Source: Microglena sp. YARC
Taxonomy: Eukaryota > Chlorophyta > Chlorophyceae > Chlamydomonadales > Chlamydomonadaceae
NCBI GenBank assembly: GCA_022414725.1
Contig: CM039466.1
Coordinates: forward strand, 34,144,271 to 34,208,270
Direction: 5' to 3'
Length of the DNA: 64,000 nt
Shown piece by piece: positions 21,220 through 33,700 of the stretch. Position 1 is the stretch's first letter. Each line of letters opens with the position of its first letter. Made by a program: the position numbers and the translations under genes. Below the pieces are notes generated by a model that did no database searches, was not told where the DNA came from, and saw only the letters and a program-made list of their open reading frames with translations.

Positions 21220-21405
21220 TATGATATACATACATGATAATATGGCCAGATGGGTCACTCATGTCTAGGTAACGGCATATCATATGATGTTGACCAAAGG
21301 CGAGTATGATATCATATAGGACTGGTAACTTTGGCCTAGCTAGACCGTCGTCGTCACGTGATATCATATGATGGCATGATATCAATTTATATCGTACTGC
21401 CGTGC
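21220..21405. repeat. Palindromic family D element
   Basis: Multiple CATATGATATCATATG-like palindromes around TGTTGACCAAAGGCGAGTAT and CTGGTAACTTTGG. Related copies are at 37507-37660 and 53415-53590. Probably a MITE with hairpin-rich ends. Confidence 0.65.
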
Positions 21406-21614
21406 AGCCCCTTGCAGTGATATACAATGGTCTAGTGGTAGACCAGATCGCTTGAGGATGAAGAGTCGGGGTTCGAATCCCCCTTCGGTCGCTCTTGGCG
21501 TTGCAGGTCGTTGTCAACCGTGGTGGTAGCTTGTCCAGTTGAGGTGAGAGACCGCTCCCCACCCGTGTACGACGGGCTCCCTTGACACCACGCCCCACCA
21601 GGCGTTATCATTGC
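21406..21614 (+). mobile_element. tRNA-derived SINE, full length
   Basis: A box AATGGTCTAGTGGTAGACC and B box GGGGTTCGAATCCC are intact and correctly spaced. The body ends CAGGCGTTATCATT. No clear target duplication is seen, and it sits between family D and the inverted AAGGTTACAATATA element. Confidence 0.88.
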
Positions 21615-22477
21615 ATTACCTTTAACCTTATATTGTAACCTTATATTGCGACCTTAAATTGTTACCTTGTATTGTAATATTGAGATGTTGAACACCCTGA
21701 ACACCTGTTCAACAACCTAGACCTTTTACTGCCGTGCCCTACTCATATCAAAGTGTAGTATGACTAACCAGGGTTGTTTAGGATGCTGCGTCCTTCGTCG
21801 CAGACGCAACGTCGAAGGGTCCGTTGCGTCGCCGAATGCAACGTGGGGAGGACCTGTTGACCAGAAGGAAGGATCCGTTACGTCGCAGGACGCAGGCTAT
21901 ACAGTTGGTTGCGTCTCAGGGACTCAGGCAGCAGAGCTTGGGGTCCTCCTGAAGTACCCTATTACTGACCTATGCTGCAGCCATGGGTGTGAACAGCCAT
22001 GAGAGAGAGTGCAAGAAGTCACCTTTGGGTATACAAAAAAAAAAAAAATCTTAACTTCCAAGATATGTCACAATGACACTTCTAAGGACGTGGGGTTAAG
22101 GAAACCGGCTCGTAAGTATGCGATGGGCGGGCTTACGTCACACCTAGAGTCCAGTTACCATGCCAGTCTACGACCCTCCAGGTGGGCCCAGGTGACCTCG
22201 ATGGGGTTTAACGAACCAGCAACCTGATAAGACCTCGCACCTGCTTCCGTCCAATCCGGGAACGTTAGGGTATAATATTATTGACGTACTAGATGAGTAG
22301 GTGGTAGATTACTAACATATAGAGAGCTAGGTGCCTTGCGGACGGAGGTGAAGGTTTGTTTGAATTTTGAATTGTTACATGGTTCTTCATCCAAGGACGG
22401 CAGTAAAGTTGTGTTGGGCATGATGATGCCATGATTCAGAGGTCGTCCATCATCGTTCTACAATCAGCACGGCATAC
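21615..22477. other. Intergenic, diverse repeat fragments
   Basis: 21616-21735 is an inverted piece of the 8620 element. 21762-21905 (family F, GTTGCGTCG-rich) recurs inverted at 34393-34492. The rest is unique with no recognisable gene. A 79-codon open frame at 21760-22002 lies largely in the family F repeat. Confidence 0.6.
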
Positions 22478-22640
22478 AGCTATTTGCAGCTCCCTGAGCC
22501 AGCCACTGAGCTAAGCCTCAACATTTTAGCAGCGCTAGAAAGCTGATCACACCAGCTTCAAGGTGCACTAGGTTGATTTAGGTTTGGCTGATTGGCCAGC
22601 CAAGGAAGCTGCCTAGAAACTGCTGTTTGTAGCCGGAATA
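22478..22640. mobile_element. Degenerate relative of the 4724 MITE
   Basis: Shares GAAGCTGCCTAGAA-CTGCTG-TTGTAGC and the matching inverted start CAGCTATTTGCAGCTCC. No target duplication could be found. Confidence 0.5.
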
Positions 22641-22893
22641 CCTTCTGTGTATTCTCTGATTCGAGAGTGGACGGAAGGAAGACTCCCAAATCTACCGCTC
22701 CAGGCGCTGTTATAGCCCTATGGTGCCCCTATGCAAGCCTAGGCTCGGGTTCCAGGCCTAGAGTTCGGTTTTGAATTGTTACATGGTTTTTCAGCCAACT
22801 CTGGGCTGTCCAGCGTCTTCCAATTCCAAGTCCCCCAGTGCAACAGTGCGACACCCCCCAGTTACTATCACCGAAAACAGGGAGTACACTAAG

Positions 22894-23142
22894 TGTTATT
22901 CACCGGGTTTCACCGGTTCACCTAGAGTGACTTAGAGTGCAAAGGTCTCCCTCCCTGCTGCACTGTACTGCTGTGCCGCTGCCAGCTATGGCACGGACTC
23001 TGATGCCGGTACCACGAGGTACCGCGACATCTCAGTACTTTCTCCTAGCGCATTGATCGAATGCTTTATCTAACTGTAAATATCTTATCCTTACCGTCTT
23101 CCCCTCGTCTCTGTGCCTTGCACATAACTCCGGAAATTCACA
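22894..23142 (+). repeat. Copia 5' LTR
   Basis: 249 bp, TG...CA. Compared with the 3' LTR it has A for C in GCAAAGG, G for A in CTGTGCC, and A for C in CGGAAAT. Confidence 0.95.
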
Positions 23143-23160
23143 GGTTACGGTCCCATTCGC
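23143..23160 (+). promoter_or_regulatory. Putative primer binding site (internal tRNA type)
   Basis: GGTTACGGTCCCATTCGC directly follows the LTR. It lacks the usual TGG start. Its complement resembles the anticodon arm of initiator tRNA-Met (GGGCCCAUAACCC) at about 10 of 13 positions, the arrangement known for Drosophila copia, which primes from a half tRNA. Confidence 0.5.
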
Positions 23161-23604
23161 TTTAGATTGTCCTTGCTTTAACGGTATTCCGAGCAGAGGA
23201 CATTTTGATTGTTGTCGTGCGGAACGGTACAGTTGAAAGGATTGAGTAAGGCTCTCCAACCGACAAGAACCTCCCCGTTGGGATACCTTTTCTTGTGCGG
23301 AACCATCATCCGCGTTCGGATTGATTATGCTCCATTGAGCCCAAAGCTGTCTTCCAGCACACCCCACTGACAACACATCTCCAAGACCACTGGGCCCCCA
23401 CCACCCCTTCCCATCTCCCACGTCTCGTTGCGTAAGCAACCTCAGCCGCTCTCAGCCACCTCCTGACCTATCATCTCTCCAGATCTCTCCCCAGTTGGCC
23501 TCCACCTCCAACTGTCTCCTGCTCCTCCTGCCCCTACGTCCCGTTGCATCAGCAATCTCTGCCGCCCCATCTCTACAACTGTTGCGTCGCCCTCGCTATG
23601 AGGC

Positions 23605-26600
23605 ATGCTACAACCAACGAGACAGAGCTTCGTCAGACCTTCATCTTCCACCAACACTTTATTTCAAGATTGGCTTGAATCTATGGAAGCTGAACTCAAG
23701 GTATCCCACTGCTACTTTTCCCCTGGATCTAACAGCCTGCCTAAGTTTCAGATTGAATACATCCTTGCGCATCTTTCAGAACCTATCAGAAAGCTTTACA
23801 AGCACCACAACGATCCAGACGACATACTAGAAGCACTCAGATCCAAATACGACCTCAAATCCAAACCTCGACAGCAATCACCTGTCGCAGCCGAATCAGC
23901 CGCATCCAATGTCCCAGCATACGACGGACTTGCATCATCTACCCCTACTGCATCTCATCCTCCTTCGTATGCCCTCCATGCCTCCCCACGCACAGATCGC
24001 ATGGCAGTAAACTGGATCATGGACACAGGAGCTACCTCCCACATGACAGGAGACGAATCACTGTTGTATGACATACATGACATATTCCCTCATATCAAAG
24101 TTCAGACTGCATCAGGACATACTAACATTACCAGATCTGGAAAAGCTCTGATCAGAGGAGACAATGGAGTGATCCACAAACTCAGAAATGTTCATCTCAA
24201 TGATGACCCAAACACTCCAAACCTCATGTCAATGGCTGCAGCCATCAAAGCTAATCCTTCTATGTCAGTTCATTTTGATTCCCATGCCTGCACCATGACC
24301 ATCAATAACAAAGTCATCATAACTGGATCAAAGAACAAGAATCTCTACCTCACCCCCACCCTTGTCCCTGACAATACCCTTATCCATGGGACATGTCTGA
24401 ACATAGCCATGGCCGCCATTTCCAGAACCACACCCCAAACAGCAGAACTTCTTCACAACAGATATGGTCACCTTGCTTACAGCAGTTTAGTTAGACTTAT
24501 TTCTGAACACATGGTCACAGGCACAGATGTCACCACTGCAGCCTGCAACAAAATGAGAAAGCAGACGTGTGAAATATGTGTCCTCTCAAAAATGGACAAG
24601 AACCCCTACCCCACATCATCCACACGTGCAAAAAGACCAATGGCAATCCTCCACATTGACATGAGTGGAAAGATGAAAGTGCCACTTCTAAACGGCAGCA
24701 TATACTTCCAAGGCATTCTAGATGACCACTCAAAGTACTCTATAGTCACATTCCACAAAAACAAACACACAGTGCCCATAGAAACCATGCATGAACTGGA
24801 ACGGTATGAAGTCCTGACAGAAAACAAAATAGGCACTATTTTCTGTGACAATGGATCAGAGTACATCTGCACCCGATTCCAAAACTGGTGCAGAAAGAAA
24901 GGCATTACCCTCAACTTCACAGTCCCTAACAATCCAGCCACAAATGGAGCAGCAGAGCGTCTGAACCGCACTCTCCATGACAGGGCCTGTGCACTCCTCC
25001 TCTCATCCAAATTTCCTGAAAGATACTGGGCTGACATGGTGAAAAATGCTAGCTTCCTAAGAAACCTCAGCCCCACTTCTGACCCAGACAAAACTCCCTA
25101 TGAGATGTTCCATGGAGTCAAGCCTAAGATTGATCACCTCAGAACCATTGGGTGCACAGCCTACGTCCACATACCACCCAAATCCAGGACATGGAAGTTT
25201 GCACCGTCAGCCAAAATCACTAGACTCATTGGTTACTCACACATCAGAAAAGCTTACAGAGTTGTAGACTCCAACCATAAGATCTTTGATGCTAGAGACA
25301 TCACCTTCAATGAGTCTGAGAACCTGGCAGGAAAGAACGGATTCCCAGGTGCAGATGCTGTGATTTTAGGCATGTATGAAGAAGACACCCCTGGTGAACC
25401 TGATGAAGACACTCCCTCACCATCCCACTCTCCCTCAGAAAACAAAGCCATTGAAGCCTTACGGGAGAGAAACAAAGCAAACATGGGAGCATGGGGATCA
25501 CCAGAAGATATAGATGATAGCTACCTGCCCAGTTCTATGCACCAGCAAGGGACCATTGCCCCACAACAGAGTGCACATCAACCCAACAACACTGTTGAAC
25601 AAGGAAATGAACACAACCCCACACAGTCTCAGACAAATGACCTCCCCAACCTCATGGCATCACAAGACAATGCACCAGTACATGCACTCACCTCTCCTGC
25701 ACAAGCACAACAAGCAACCACCCCTCCACCAGAAGCTGCTCTAACACAACCTCGCCATAGTGGCAGAGAAAGGCATGCACCTAACCACCTAGCATTCCTA
25801 GCTGCAGACCAGATAATCATACCCAAGAATGAAAGAGAAGCACTGGCTTCCCCTCAAGCCAAAGAATGGAGGTCTGCCATGAATGAAGAAATAGCAGCAC
25901 TAGCAGAAATGAACACCTGGACATTAGCAGAACTCCCACAAGGAGCCAAAGCCATTGGTGCTAAATGGGTCTTTGATATCATGCAATCAGTGGATGGACA
26001 GCTAGTCAGATACAAAGCTCGTTTAGTAGCAAAAGGATATGCCCAACGTCCTGGCATGGACTATGATGAAGTCTTTGCACCAGTGGCCAAACATGCTACC
26101 ATCAGGTACATCCTGTCCATGGCTGCAGACCCCTCAGCACACCTTGCCCAGCTTGATGTCTCCTCAGCATTCCTCAATGGAGTAGTGGAAGAGGAACTGT
26201 ACTGTTCTCAACCCCCAGGGTTTGAAAAAGATCACAGGGTTTGCCGCATGTGGAAATGCCTCTATGGTCTGAAGCAAGCATCAAGGCAGTGGTATCTAAA
26301 AGTCAAGGAAGATATGACAGCCATTGGCTTCAGAGAAGTTGATGTTGACCAGGGCCTCTTCCTGCTCCCTGGACCAACTACAGGACCCCTCATCTGGGTC
26401 CTCCTCTGGGTCGATGATTCCTCCTGCTGTCCTTTGACAAGAACATCCTGCAGCAGTACAAGGAGAAAATCATGAAGCTCTACAAGACCAGAGATCTTGG
26501 AGAACCATCTGTCTTTGTAGGCTATGAGATCACCAGAGATGCAACTGCTGGAACACTCCACATCTGTCAATCCAGGTTCACTCAAGATCTACTCAGAGCA

Positions 26601-27380
26601 CACAGCATGCTCCCTGAGCCCAACAGCACCAGGTTCCCCATCCCACTGCAGCCTGATGCTCCCCTCCCTTATCCTGAAAAGGACACCCCAGACACTGGTC
26701 TCCCCCTTGCCCAGATTGTAGGATCCCTCAGCTACCTGGCAGTCAACACCAGGCCTGACATTGCCCAAGCTGTTAACAGATTGGCCAGGCACAGTGCCCA
26801 CCCCCTCCATGACCACATGGAAGCTGCAACTGGTATTCTCAAGTACCTCTCCAACACCCCTGACCATGGGATCACCTACACCCACTCCAAGAAACTCCTC
26901 ACTGGCTACTGTGACTCTGACCATGCTGCCTGCCCTATCACAAGGAAGTCCACAACAGGCTATGTCTTCCTCAACCAGGGGGGTGCCATCTCATGGGCAT
27001 CCAAAATCCAAGCATCTGCCACTGCCCTGTCCACCACAGAAGCTGAGTTCATGGCAGCTACCTCTGCAGCCCAAGAAGGAATGTGGTTAAGGAAACTGCA
27101 ATTCTCTGCCACAGGTACCATGCCCCCTGCACTCACCATTTATGGTGACAATCAAGCTGCACTCAGTGCATGAAACCAAGAGAAGCTCTCCTCCAGGCTC
27201 AAGCATATGGAAACAAGATTCCACTTCCTCAAGGAGCAATCCAAGAAGGAAGGCATCAAGCTCAACTGGATCCCCACTGCTGCCAACATGGCTGACATGC
27301 TCACCAAAGCCCTGCCCAGATCCAAGTTCTGTGCATTCAGACAGCAGATTGGCTGCACTGGAAAGCTCAAGCTTGACTAA
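23605..27380 (+). pseudogene. Copia gag-pol, disrupted
   Basis: The first open frame (23605-26475, 956 codons) has a short Gag-like start (LPKFQIEYILAHLSEPIRKL) without a CCHC knuckle, protease DTGATSHM at about residue 139, integrase zinc site HNRYGH and CEIC, catalytic D352, D415, E451 (DD35E), and reverse transcriptase KARLVAKGYAQRPGMDYDEVFAPVAK, quoted here only as its start KARLVAKGYAQ, through the VDD box at 26410-26418. Directly after the VDD a 1-nt loss shifts frame. The second frame (26472-27173) holds the RNase H part (TRPDIAQAVNRLA, DSDHA, YGDNQAALSA). A TGA at 27171-27173 interrupts it, and homologous sequence continues to 27378-27380. Gag appears truncated: only about 130 residues precede the protease. 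Confidence 0.92.
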
Positions 27381-27708
27381 TCTTGTCAATATCCCTGAAG
27401 CCCCTCTGAGACCATTCTAGATTTCCTGACAGATCCTTGAACCAGTTTTTCCCCCTAGATATTGAGTGATTGCACCTTGACTGACTGCTTCCTTCTATTT
27501 AGATTTGATCTGGACAAAATCCTGTCCCACAGGCTATTCTTGGACCATCCATTCCTACATCTGAGTCCTTTCTGCCTGCCCTCTTAAATCAGTCTACCAG
27601 TCAGTCAAGTTTTATCTTACACAGCATAGCTGCTCATGAATATTTAGAGTCCCTCTAGTTTTCTTTAAACTCCTCTAATTCCCGGAATTCTCCAACATGA
27701 AGAATACC

Positions 27709-27723
27709 AGGAATTGGGGGGGA
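27709..27723 (+). promoter_or_regulatory. Copia polypurine tract
   Basis: GGAATTGGGGGGGA-type purine run abuts the 3' LTR start, the expected site for plus-strand priming. Confidence 0.8.
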
Positions 27724-27972
27724 TGTTATTCACCGGGTTTCACCGGTTCACCTAGAGTGACTTAGAGTGCACAGGTCTCCCTCCCTGCTGCACTGTACTG
27801 CTGTACCGCTGCCAGCTATGGCACGGACTCTGATGCCGGTACCACGAGGTACCGCGACATCTCAGTACTTTCTCCTAGCGCATTGATCGAATGCTTTATC
27901 TAACTGTAAATATCTTATCCTTACCGTCTTCCCCTCGTCTCTGTGCCTTGCACATAACTCCGGCAATTCACA
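27724..27972 (+). repeat. Copia 3' LTR
   Basis: 249 bp, 246 matches to the 5' LTR, followed by the CTAAG target duplication. Confidence 0.95.
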
Positions 27973-28629
27973 CTAAGCGGATTAGATAGTTTATATACTT
28001 TTCAGGGATGCTCTGTTGGGTTCCCATGCTGGATGACATGGTGAATGGCAGGTGTGTCCTGGACATCTTGAACTTGGTTACATGGCTCCAGCCAGCAATT
28101 TGGCTGCTCGCGTCTTTGGCAGTAAAAACATAACGTATTTATAAGGGAAAATACCGGTATTTAAACGTGAACAATTATTTGTTTGTTTTTCTTTGACTGC
28201 TTGGCCGATCACCTCTTACCAAAACCTGGCTCTATCCTCGAGACTACAAGAAGAAGAATGTTAACACGTTTGTTTCAGCCAACTGTGCCTGGACTGATAA
28301 CAGTCTCCCAATTATAAGCCCCCCCCCCCCCCCCAAGTTCCTTGATATTACAAGGCAAGGCTTAAGTAACTCCCCCATACCCTTATTGGATTGGATTGTT
28401 TCATGGGTTTTTAGCCAACTCTGGACTGCTCACCGTCTTCCAATGTCTAGTCCCCCCTTGCGATACCCACTGCAACCAAGGAGCCAACAACCGGTTTGCG
28501 GATAAGACAGTTTAAAGATTTTACCAGGTCCCCCATCCCCTTGTGCTCTGGCCTCCACCCCAGTGATGTGCACCTTAACCTCTCACGCGTTGAATTGAAT
28601 TGATTACGTGGCATATCACTATGTGTGAC

Positions 28630-28760
28630 TGTTACAGTCCAGAGGGAGCCAAATAGGCAAAAGGGACTTGACCAAGCTCTATATCAGGAAAAGGTCAGGA
28701 GGCGAGGGGCTAAAGCGAAAGCAATCACTGATGAATTGGGGTACAGCAAATCGTTTTGTC
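28630..28760 (-). mobile_element. Family B retroposon-like copy
   Basis: GTTACAGTCCAGAGGGAGCC, AAATAGGCAAAAGGGACTTG and a later AATCGTTTTGTC. Read on the minus strand it has the family 3' end. Confidence 0.65.
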
Positions 28761-29232
28761 ATGTGTAGAGGCTTCGTTAGATAATAGGGCCAGCGCAATA
28801 TAACCCGTGCTACACATAAATGTACAAGTTCGTTAGATAATAGGGCCGGCGCAATATAACCCGTGCTACACATAAATGTACAGCCTGACTGATCATTTTA
28901 TAGCTTGGAATCAGTTTCAAGTACGACAAGGGGCGGCACTAAATAGCCGCGCACCACATCGTCCTGGCGGCTTCCAGCACATATAAAACCTGCTAGGCAG
29001 TACATGATAGGACTCGTGAGTCAAAGCGAGTCATATCATGACAGATCAAAACAATACCGGTTGCATGATTGACATATTATCCACAATATTGCTTGCCAGC
29101 ATCTTGCAGGTGTTTTTCAATGTTAGACTGTTTCATACAGAGCTGGTGCTTATTGACCCTTTACTCCTTTAGCCTACCCCTGGTCTGTAACATACGAACA
29201 CACAAGAACTTATTCATCGTGAAAGATATATG

Positions 29233-29375
29233 TTGTTACAATCCAGGGGTGGGCCAAATAGGCTAAAGGGAGTTGCCCAACCGTGCCAGGAGGGGCTAAA
29301 ACGAAAAATAACTGATGAACTGAACCCCAGACAATCGATTTATCGACCGGGGCCCTGAGTTCGTGCTACAACGGA
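29233..29375 (-). mobile_element. Family B retroposon-like copy, near full length
   Basis: Spans the whole family consensus: GTTACAATCCAGGGGTGGGC at one end, ACTGATGAACTGAACCCCAG in the middle, and CCCTGAGTTCGTGCTAC at the other. Confidence 0.75.
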
Positions 29376-29756
29376 AATGTAATTATATGCGCAAGCCACC
29401 CATATTTGAGATTGTACTGTGGAGACATTAAACAGAGTGCCATTACACCACCCCTCCCCTTTGGTCCCCGAACCCCACTTGCACGCTCCATCCCAACCCC
29501 ATTCTGCCCTTCCCACAAAAACACGAGAAAACACACCACACCACACATGACACATACACTCCAACTTCCGCACACAACTTACGCACGACACATAACCTCC
29601 AACTTACGCACGCAACTTCCGCACGACACATACACTCCAACTTACGCTCGACACATACACTCCAAATTACGCACACAACATACGCACGCAACATAGTTGG
29701 TGTAGCACAGAACAATATACCAACTCCAATAATACACCCCAAGCACACAGCCCACC

Positions 29757-30454
29757 ACCTAAGCTCCCTGAAGCAAGGAACCAGACGTGTGTCGGACCAC
29801 AACTAGTGATATAAACAGCAGTAATAGTGCAGTGCCTAAGCGCCCTGAAGAAAGGATGCCAGGCGTGGGTCTGAGCGCAGCTAGTGATCCAACCTATAGC
29901 ACACAGCCCGCCAATTAAGCTCCCTGAAGCAAGGAACCAGACGTGCGTCTGACCACAACTAGTGATCTAACCAGTAGTAATAGTGCAGTGCCTAAGCACC
30001 CTGAGGAAAGGATGCCAGAGGTGGGTCTGAGCGCAGCTAGTGTTCCAACCAATAGTACTAGTGCAGTGCCTAAGCGCCCTGAAGCAAGGAACCAGACGTG
30101 CGTCTGAGCGCAGCTTGTGATCCAACCAGTAGTACTAGTGCAGTGCCTAAGCGCCCTGAAGCAAGGAACCAGACGTGCGTCTGAGCGCAGCTTGTGATCC
30201 AACCAGTAGTACTAGTGCAGTGCCTAAGCGCCCTGAAGCAAGGAACCAGACGTGCGTCTGAGCGCAGCTTGTGATCCAACCAGTAGTACTAGTGCAGTGC
30301 CTAAGCGCCCTGAAGCAAGGAACCAGACGTGCGTCTGAGCGCAGCTTGTGATCCAACCAGTAGTACTAGTGCAGTGCCTGAGCACCCTGAAGCAAGGAAC
30401 CAGACGTGCGTCTGACCACAACTAGTGATCTAACCAGTAGTAATAGTGCAGTGC
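29757..30454 (-). repeat. 77-bp gene-tail array of DRC7
   Basis: About nine copies downstream of the real stop at 30455. Each unit repeats the end of the last exon (WLDHKLRSDARL...), its TAG stop and about 15 nt beyond. Units nearest the gene (30065-30365) are almost identical at 77 bp, and distal ones are diverged. Confidence 0.93.
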
Positions 30455-30700
30455 CTAAGCGCCCTGAAGCAAGGATGCCAGTCGTGGGTCTGAGCGCAGC
30501 TTGTGATCCAACCAGTAATACTTGTGCAGAGCCTGCTCCTCGTGCCGCTTCAGCCTCTTCTCCAAGATGTGGATCCTGAACATCGATTCCTCCACTGCCT
30601 TCTCGTACTCCTCCTCCTCTTCCTGCGTCATCTGGTCGCGATCGCGGTTGAAGTTCTGCTGCCTCTTGCCCAGGGACGCAGTCTCCTCGTCGAGGCGTGC
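30455..30700 (-). CDS. DRC7: DRC7 last exon with stop
   Basis: Acceptor CATCCAG, 82 codons including TAG. It encodes a coiled-coil segment ARLDEETASLGKRQQNF, then MTQEEEEEYEKAVEESMFRI, ending SDPRLASLLQGA. The EEEEEY...MFRIHILE block is a strong DRC7 signature. Confidence 0.93.
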   Translation of the reverse strand, partial: ARLDEETASLGKRQQNFNRDRDQMTQEEEEEYEKAVEESMFRIHILEKRLKRHEEQALHKYYWLDHKLRSDPRLASLLQGA

Positions 30701-33700
30701 CTGGATGATGTTTAGGTTTTAGGGTGTAGGGTTTAGGCCAAATATTCAAGTTAATGAAATGATTTGTGTTTTGTTTTGATTGTTTGTTAATTCTCGTTTC
30801 AGTCGTAGCTTTCGCTACGAATGATTTTATTTATGAATTGACTATGTATGTGTGTTCTTACATTTGCGCATGCATTGGCATTTGCATTTGCTTAAGCATC
30901 AAGCCGAGGACATGCGGGGCATAATCTTTAAGGCAGATGCCTGCTGGTGAACCGGTAACCTATGCCTGCATACTATGCTACCAGGCCTTATTGATACGAG
31001 CATCTTGGCTGCATACCTGCTCCGTTCATTCTGCTTGTTGCATTCCCTTATCTTGCTTGCAACCTGCTTTCTAAATGTATGTTGTAACAGTCTAGGGTAG
31101 ACCAAATAGGCTAAAGGGACCCGTCCAACCATGATATCAAGAGGGGCTAAGCAGGGAAAAAACACCGATGAACTGAACCCCAAACAATCGTTTTACCTGG
31201 ATGATGTTGGCGCGCTCGATGAGACGGTCCTTGAGTGCTTTGAGAGCCTTCTCTCGTACGTCCAAGGCCTGCTCCCTTGAGAGGGTCTGCATGCCAGACA
31301 GACTTGGCAAGAAGGGTGAGAGGTAGTCGTAGTTGCTCTCCTCCTCCTCTTCCTCCTCCTCCTCGCTTTGCTCTGCCTTGATGCGAACAATGTCGGTGTA
31401 CGGCGTCTCCAGTGTAATGTTCTGCTCTTGGTTGGTTCGTGTACGCAGGATTTCGGAGATCTCCCACTCTGAGTCTCGAATGGCCTGGAGGGGAGGTGTT
31501 GTCAGGGGGAGGGGGAGGGGAGGTCAGGGGGGGGGGGGAGAGGTCATCGGGGGATGGGGGGGCTGGATGGGAGGTGAAATCAGCGGGGAGGGGGAGGCTG
31601 GATGGGAGGTGTTGTCAGGGTAATGTTTTGCTCCTGGTTGGTTCGTGTACACAGGATTTCAGAGATCTCCCACTCAGAGTCTCGAATGGCCTGGGAGGGA
31701 GGGGGAGAAGGTGTCAGGGGGTGAGGGGGGGGGGGGGGGGGGGGGGGGGTCAGTGTAATGTTCTGCTCCTTGTTGGTTCGGGTACGCAGGATTTCGGAGA
31801 TCTCCCACTCAGAGTCTCGAATGGCCTGGAGGGGAGAAGGTGTCAGGTTGGGTCGGGGGGGAGGTGGTGGTGTCAGGGGGGGAGGTGGGGCCTGGGGGGG
31901 AGGTGGTGTCAGGGGGAGGGAGAGGTGGAGTTGCAACATAGCCTACCAGTATGCAATCCTTCTCGGCCAACATAACCAACATAATCAACAGAACCAACAG
32001 AACCTACCTGCATGCAAGCCTTTTTGGCCAACACAACCAACATAACCTACCTGCATGCAATCCTTCTCGGCTAACAGCAGCGCTTGGTACTCCTCCAGCA
32101 AGGCACTTGCCTGTGGGCGGTCTGCCAAGGGGTCCACTTGAACTATCTGACTCTGACCGTCCTTGTGGTATGTCCGGCTGGAGGCGGTGATGCGGTTGGT
32201 GCCGTAGTGGTGCTCGATATGAATCCTGAGACAGTAGAGGGTGACAGGGGATGGGTCTGAATGTTGAAATAATTTGAATGTTCGAATGACTTGAAAGTTT
32301 CATTGTTTGAGTCATGCCCCCCCCCCCCCCCCCCCCCCCCCCACACACACACCCGCACACACACACACCACCACACCACTACCACCACTAATAATTAGAC
32401 AAGCAAGTATATTTGATATTGATATGCATCTATATACCGTATATATACGATATATATATGCACATCTATATCTAGATGCATATATAGATGTATATCAATA
32501 TATATTTCAATGCCATATGGGGAATGGTATAATCAGAACATGTCAATACATGAACTCATAAATGATATGTTTAACAAGCATATACAACCATATCCTACCT
32601 GTTCTCATCAAGGTAGTACTTGCGTCTCTGAAAAACATTTAAAAAAACATTCAAAAAACATATCCTACCTGTTCTCAACAAGGTAGTACTTGCGTTTGCG
32701 ATAAACATGAAACAAAACATTCAAAAACACATAAAAACATATCCTGTCTGTTCTCAGCAACGTAGTACTTGTTTCTGTGAAAAAACATAAAAAACATCTA
32801 AAAACATAACCTACCTGTTCTCATCAAGGTAGTACTTGCGTCTGTGAAAAACATTTAAAAAACATTAAAAAACATATAAAAACATATCCTACCTGTTCTC
32901 AGCAAGGTGGTACTTGCGTTTGTGAAAAAACTTTTAAAGAAACATATGAAAACATTTCCTACCTGCTTTCAGCAACGTAGTACTTGTGTCTGTTAAAAAC
33001 ATTTAAAGCAACATTCAAAAACATATCCTACCTGTTCTCAGCAAGGTAGTACTTGCATTTTTGAGAAACATTACAAAAACATACAAAAACATCTAACAAC
33101 ACATCCTACCTGTTTTCAGCAAGGTAGCACTTGCGTTTGTGAAAAACATTTTAAAAAACATATGAAAACATATCCTACCTGTTCTCAGCAAGGTAGAACT
33201 TGCATTTGCGAGAAACAGTATAAAAAACATTCAAAAACAAATTGAAAACATATCCTACCTGTTCTCGGCAAGGTAGTACTTGCGTTTGCGAAAAACATTA
33301 TAAAAGACATTAGTAACATTATAAAAAACATTCAAAAATAAATTAAAAACACATCCTACCTGTTCTCGGCAAGGTAGTACTTGCGTTTGCAAAAAACATT
33401 ATAAAATACATTAGTAACATTATAAAAAACATTCAAAAACAAATTAAAAACATATCCTACCTGTTCTCGACAGGGTAGTACTTGCGTGTGCGAAAAACAT
33501 TATACAAAACATTCAAAATCAAATAAAAACATATCCTGCCTGTTCTCAGCAAGGTAGTACTTGCATTTGTGAGAAACATTATAAAAGACATTAGTAACAT
33601 TATAAAAAACATTCAAAAACATATCCTACCTGTTTTCAGCAAGGTAATACTTGCGCTTGTGAACATCCTGATCTGCCTCCACCTTGCTATGGCGCGAAAA

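Larger units (their letters stand above)
22894..27972 (+). mobile_element. Ty1/copia LTR retrotransposon, 5.1 kb
   Basis: LTRs at 22894-23142 and 27724-27972 are each 249 bp, begin TGTTATTCAC, end AATTCACA, and differ at three positions. A 5-bp target duplication CTAAG flanks it (22889-22893 and 27973-27977). Internal order is protease, integrase, reverse transcriptase, RNase H, which defines copia. A purine-rich tract ending GAATTGGGGGGGA directly precedes the 3' LTR. The young LTRs contrast with a pol that carries a frameshift and an in-frame stop. Confidence 0.95.
27978..29750. other. Intergenic region with family B copies
   Basis: No gene is recognised. It contains family B elements at 28630-28760 and 29233-29375, a C-run at 28319-28334, a local duplication of GTTCGTTAGATAATAGGGCC (28771 and 28829) and a CACACTCCAACTTACGCAC repeat at 29540-29690. 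22790-22880 and 28390-28480 share AGCCAACTCTGG and CGTCTTCCAAT. Confidence 0.6.

Noticed and set aside
21420..21490. A functional tRNA gene
   Set aside because: The tRNA-like head is joined to a conserved non-tRNA body shared by several copies and lacks a convincing acceptor stem, so it is a SINE.
26410..26475. Programmed frameshift in copia pol
   Set aside because: It lies after the reverse transcriptase active site, not at a gag/pol border, and no slippery motif is evident; a lesion is simpler.
27171..27173. TGA as a recoded sense codon
   Set aside because: TGA and TAG both serve as normal stops at the ends of the sulfotransferase and of DRC7/CDPK; no sign of recoding.
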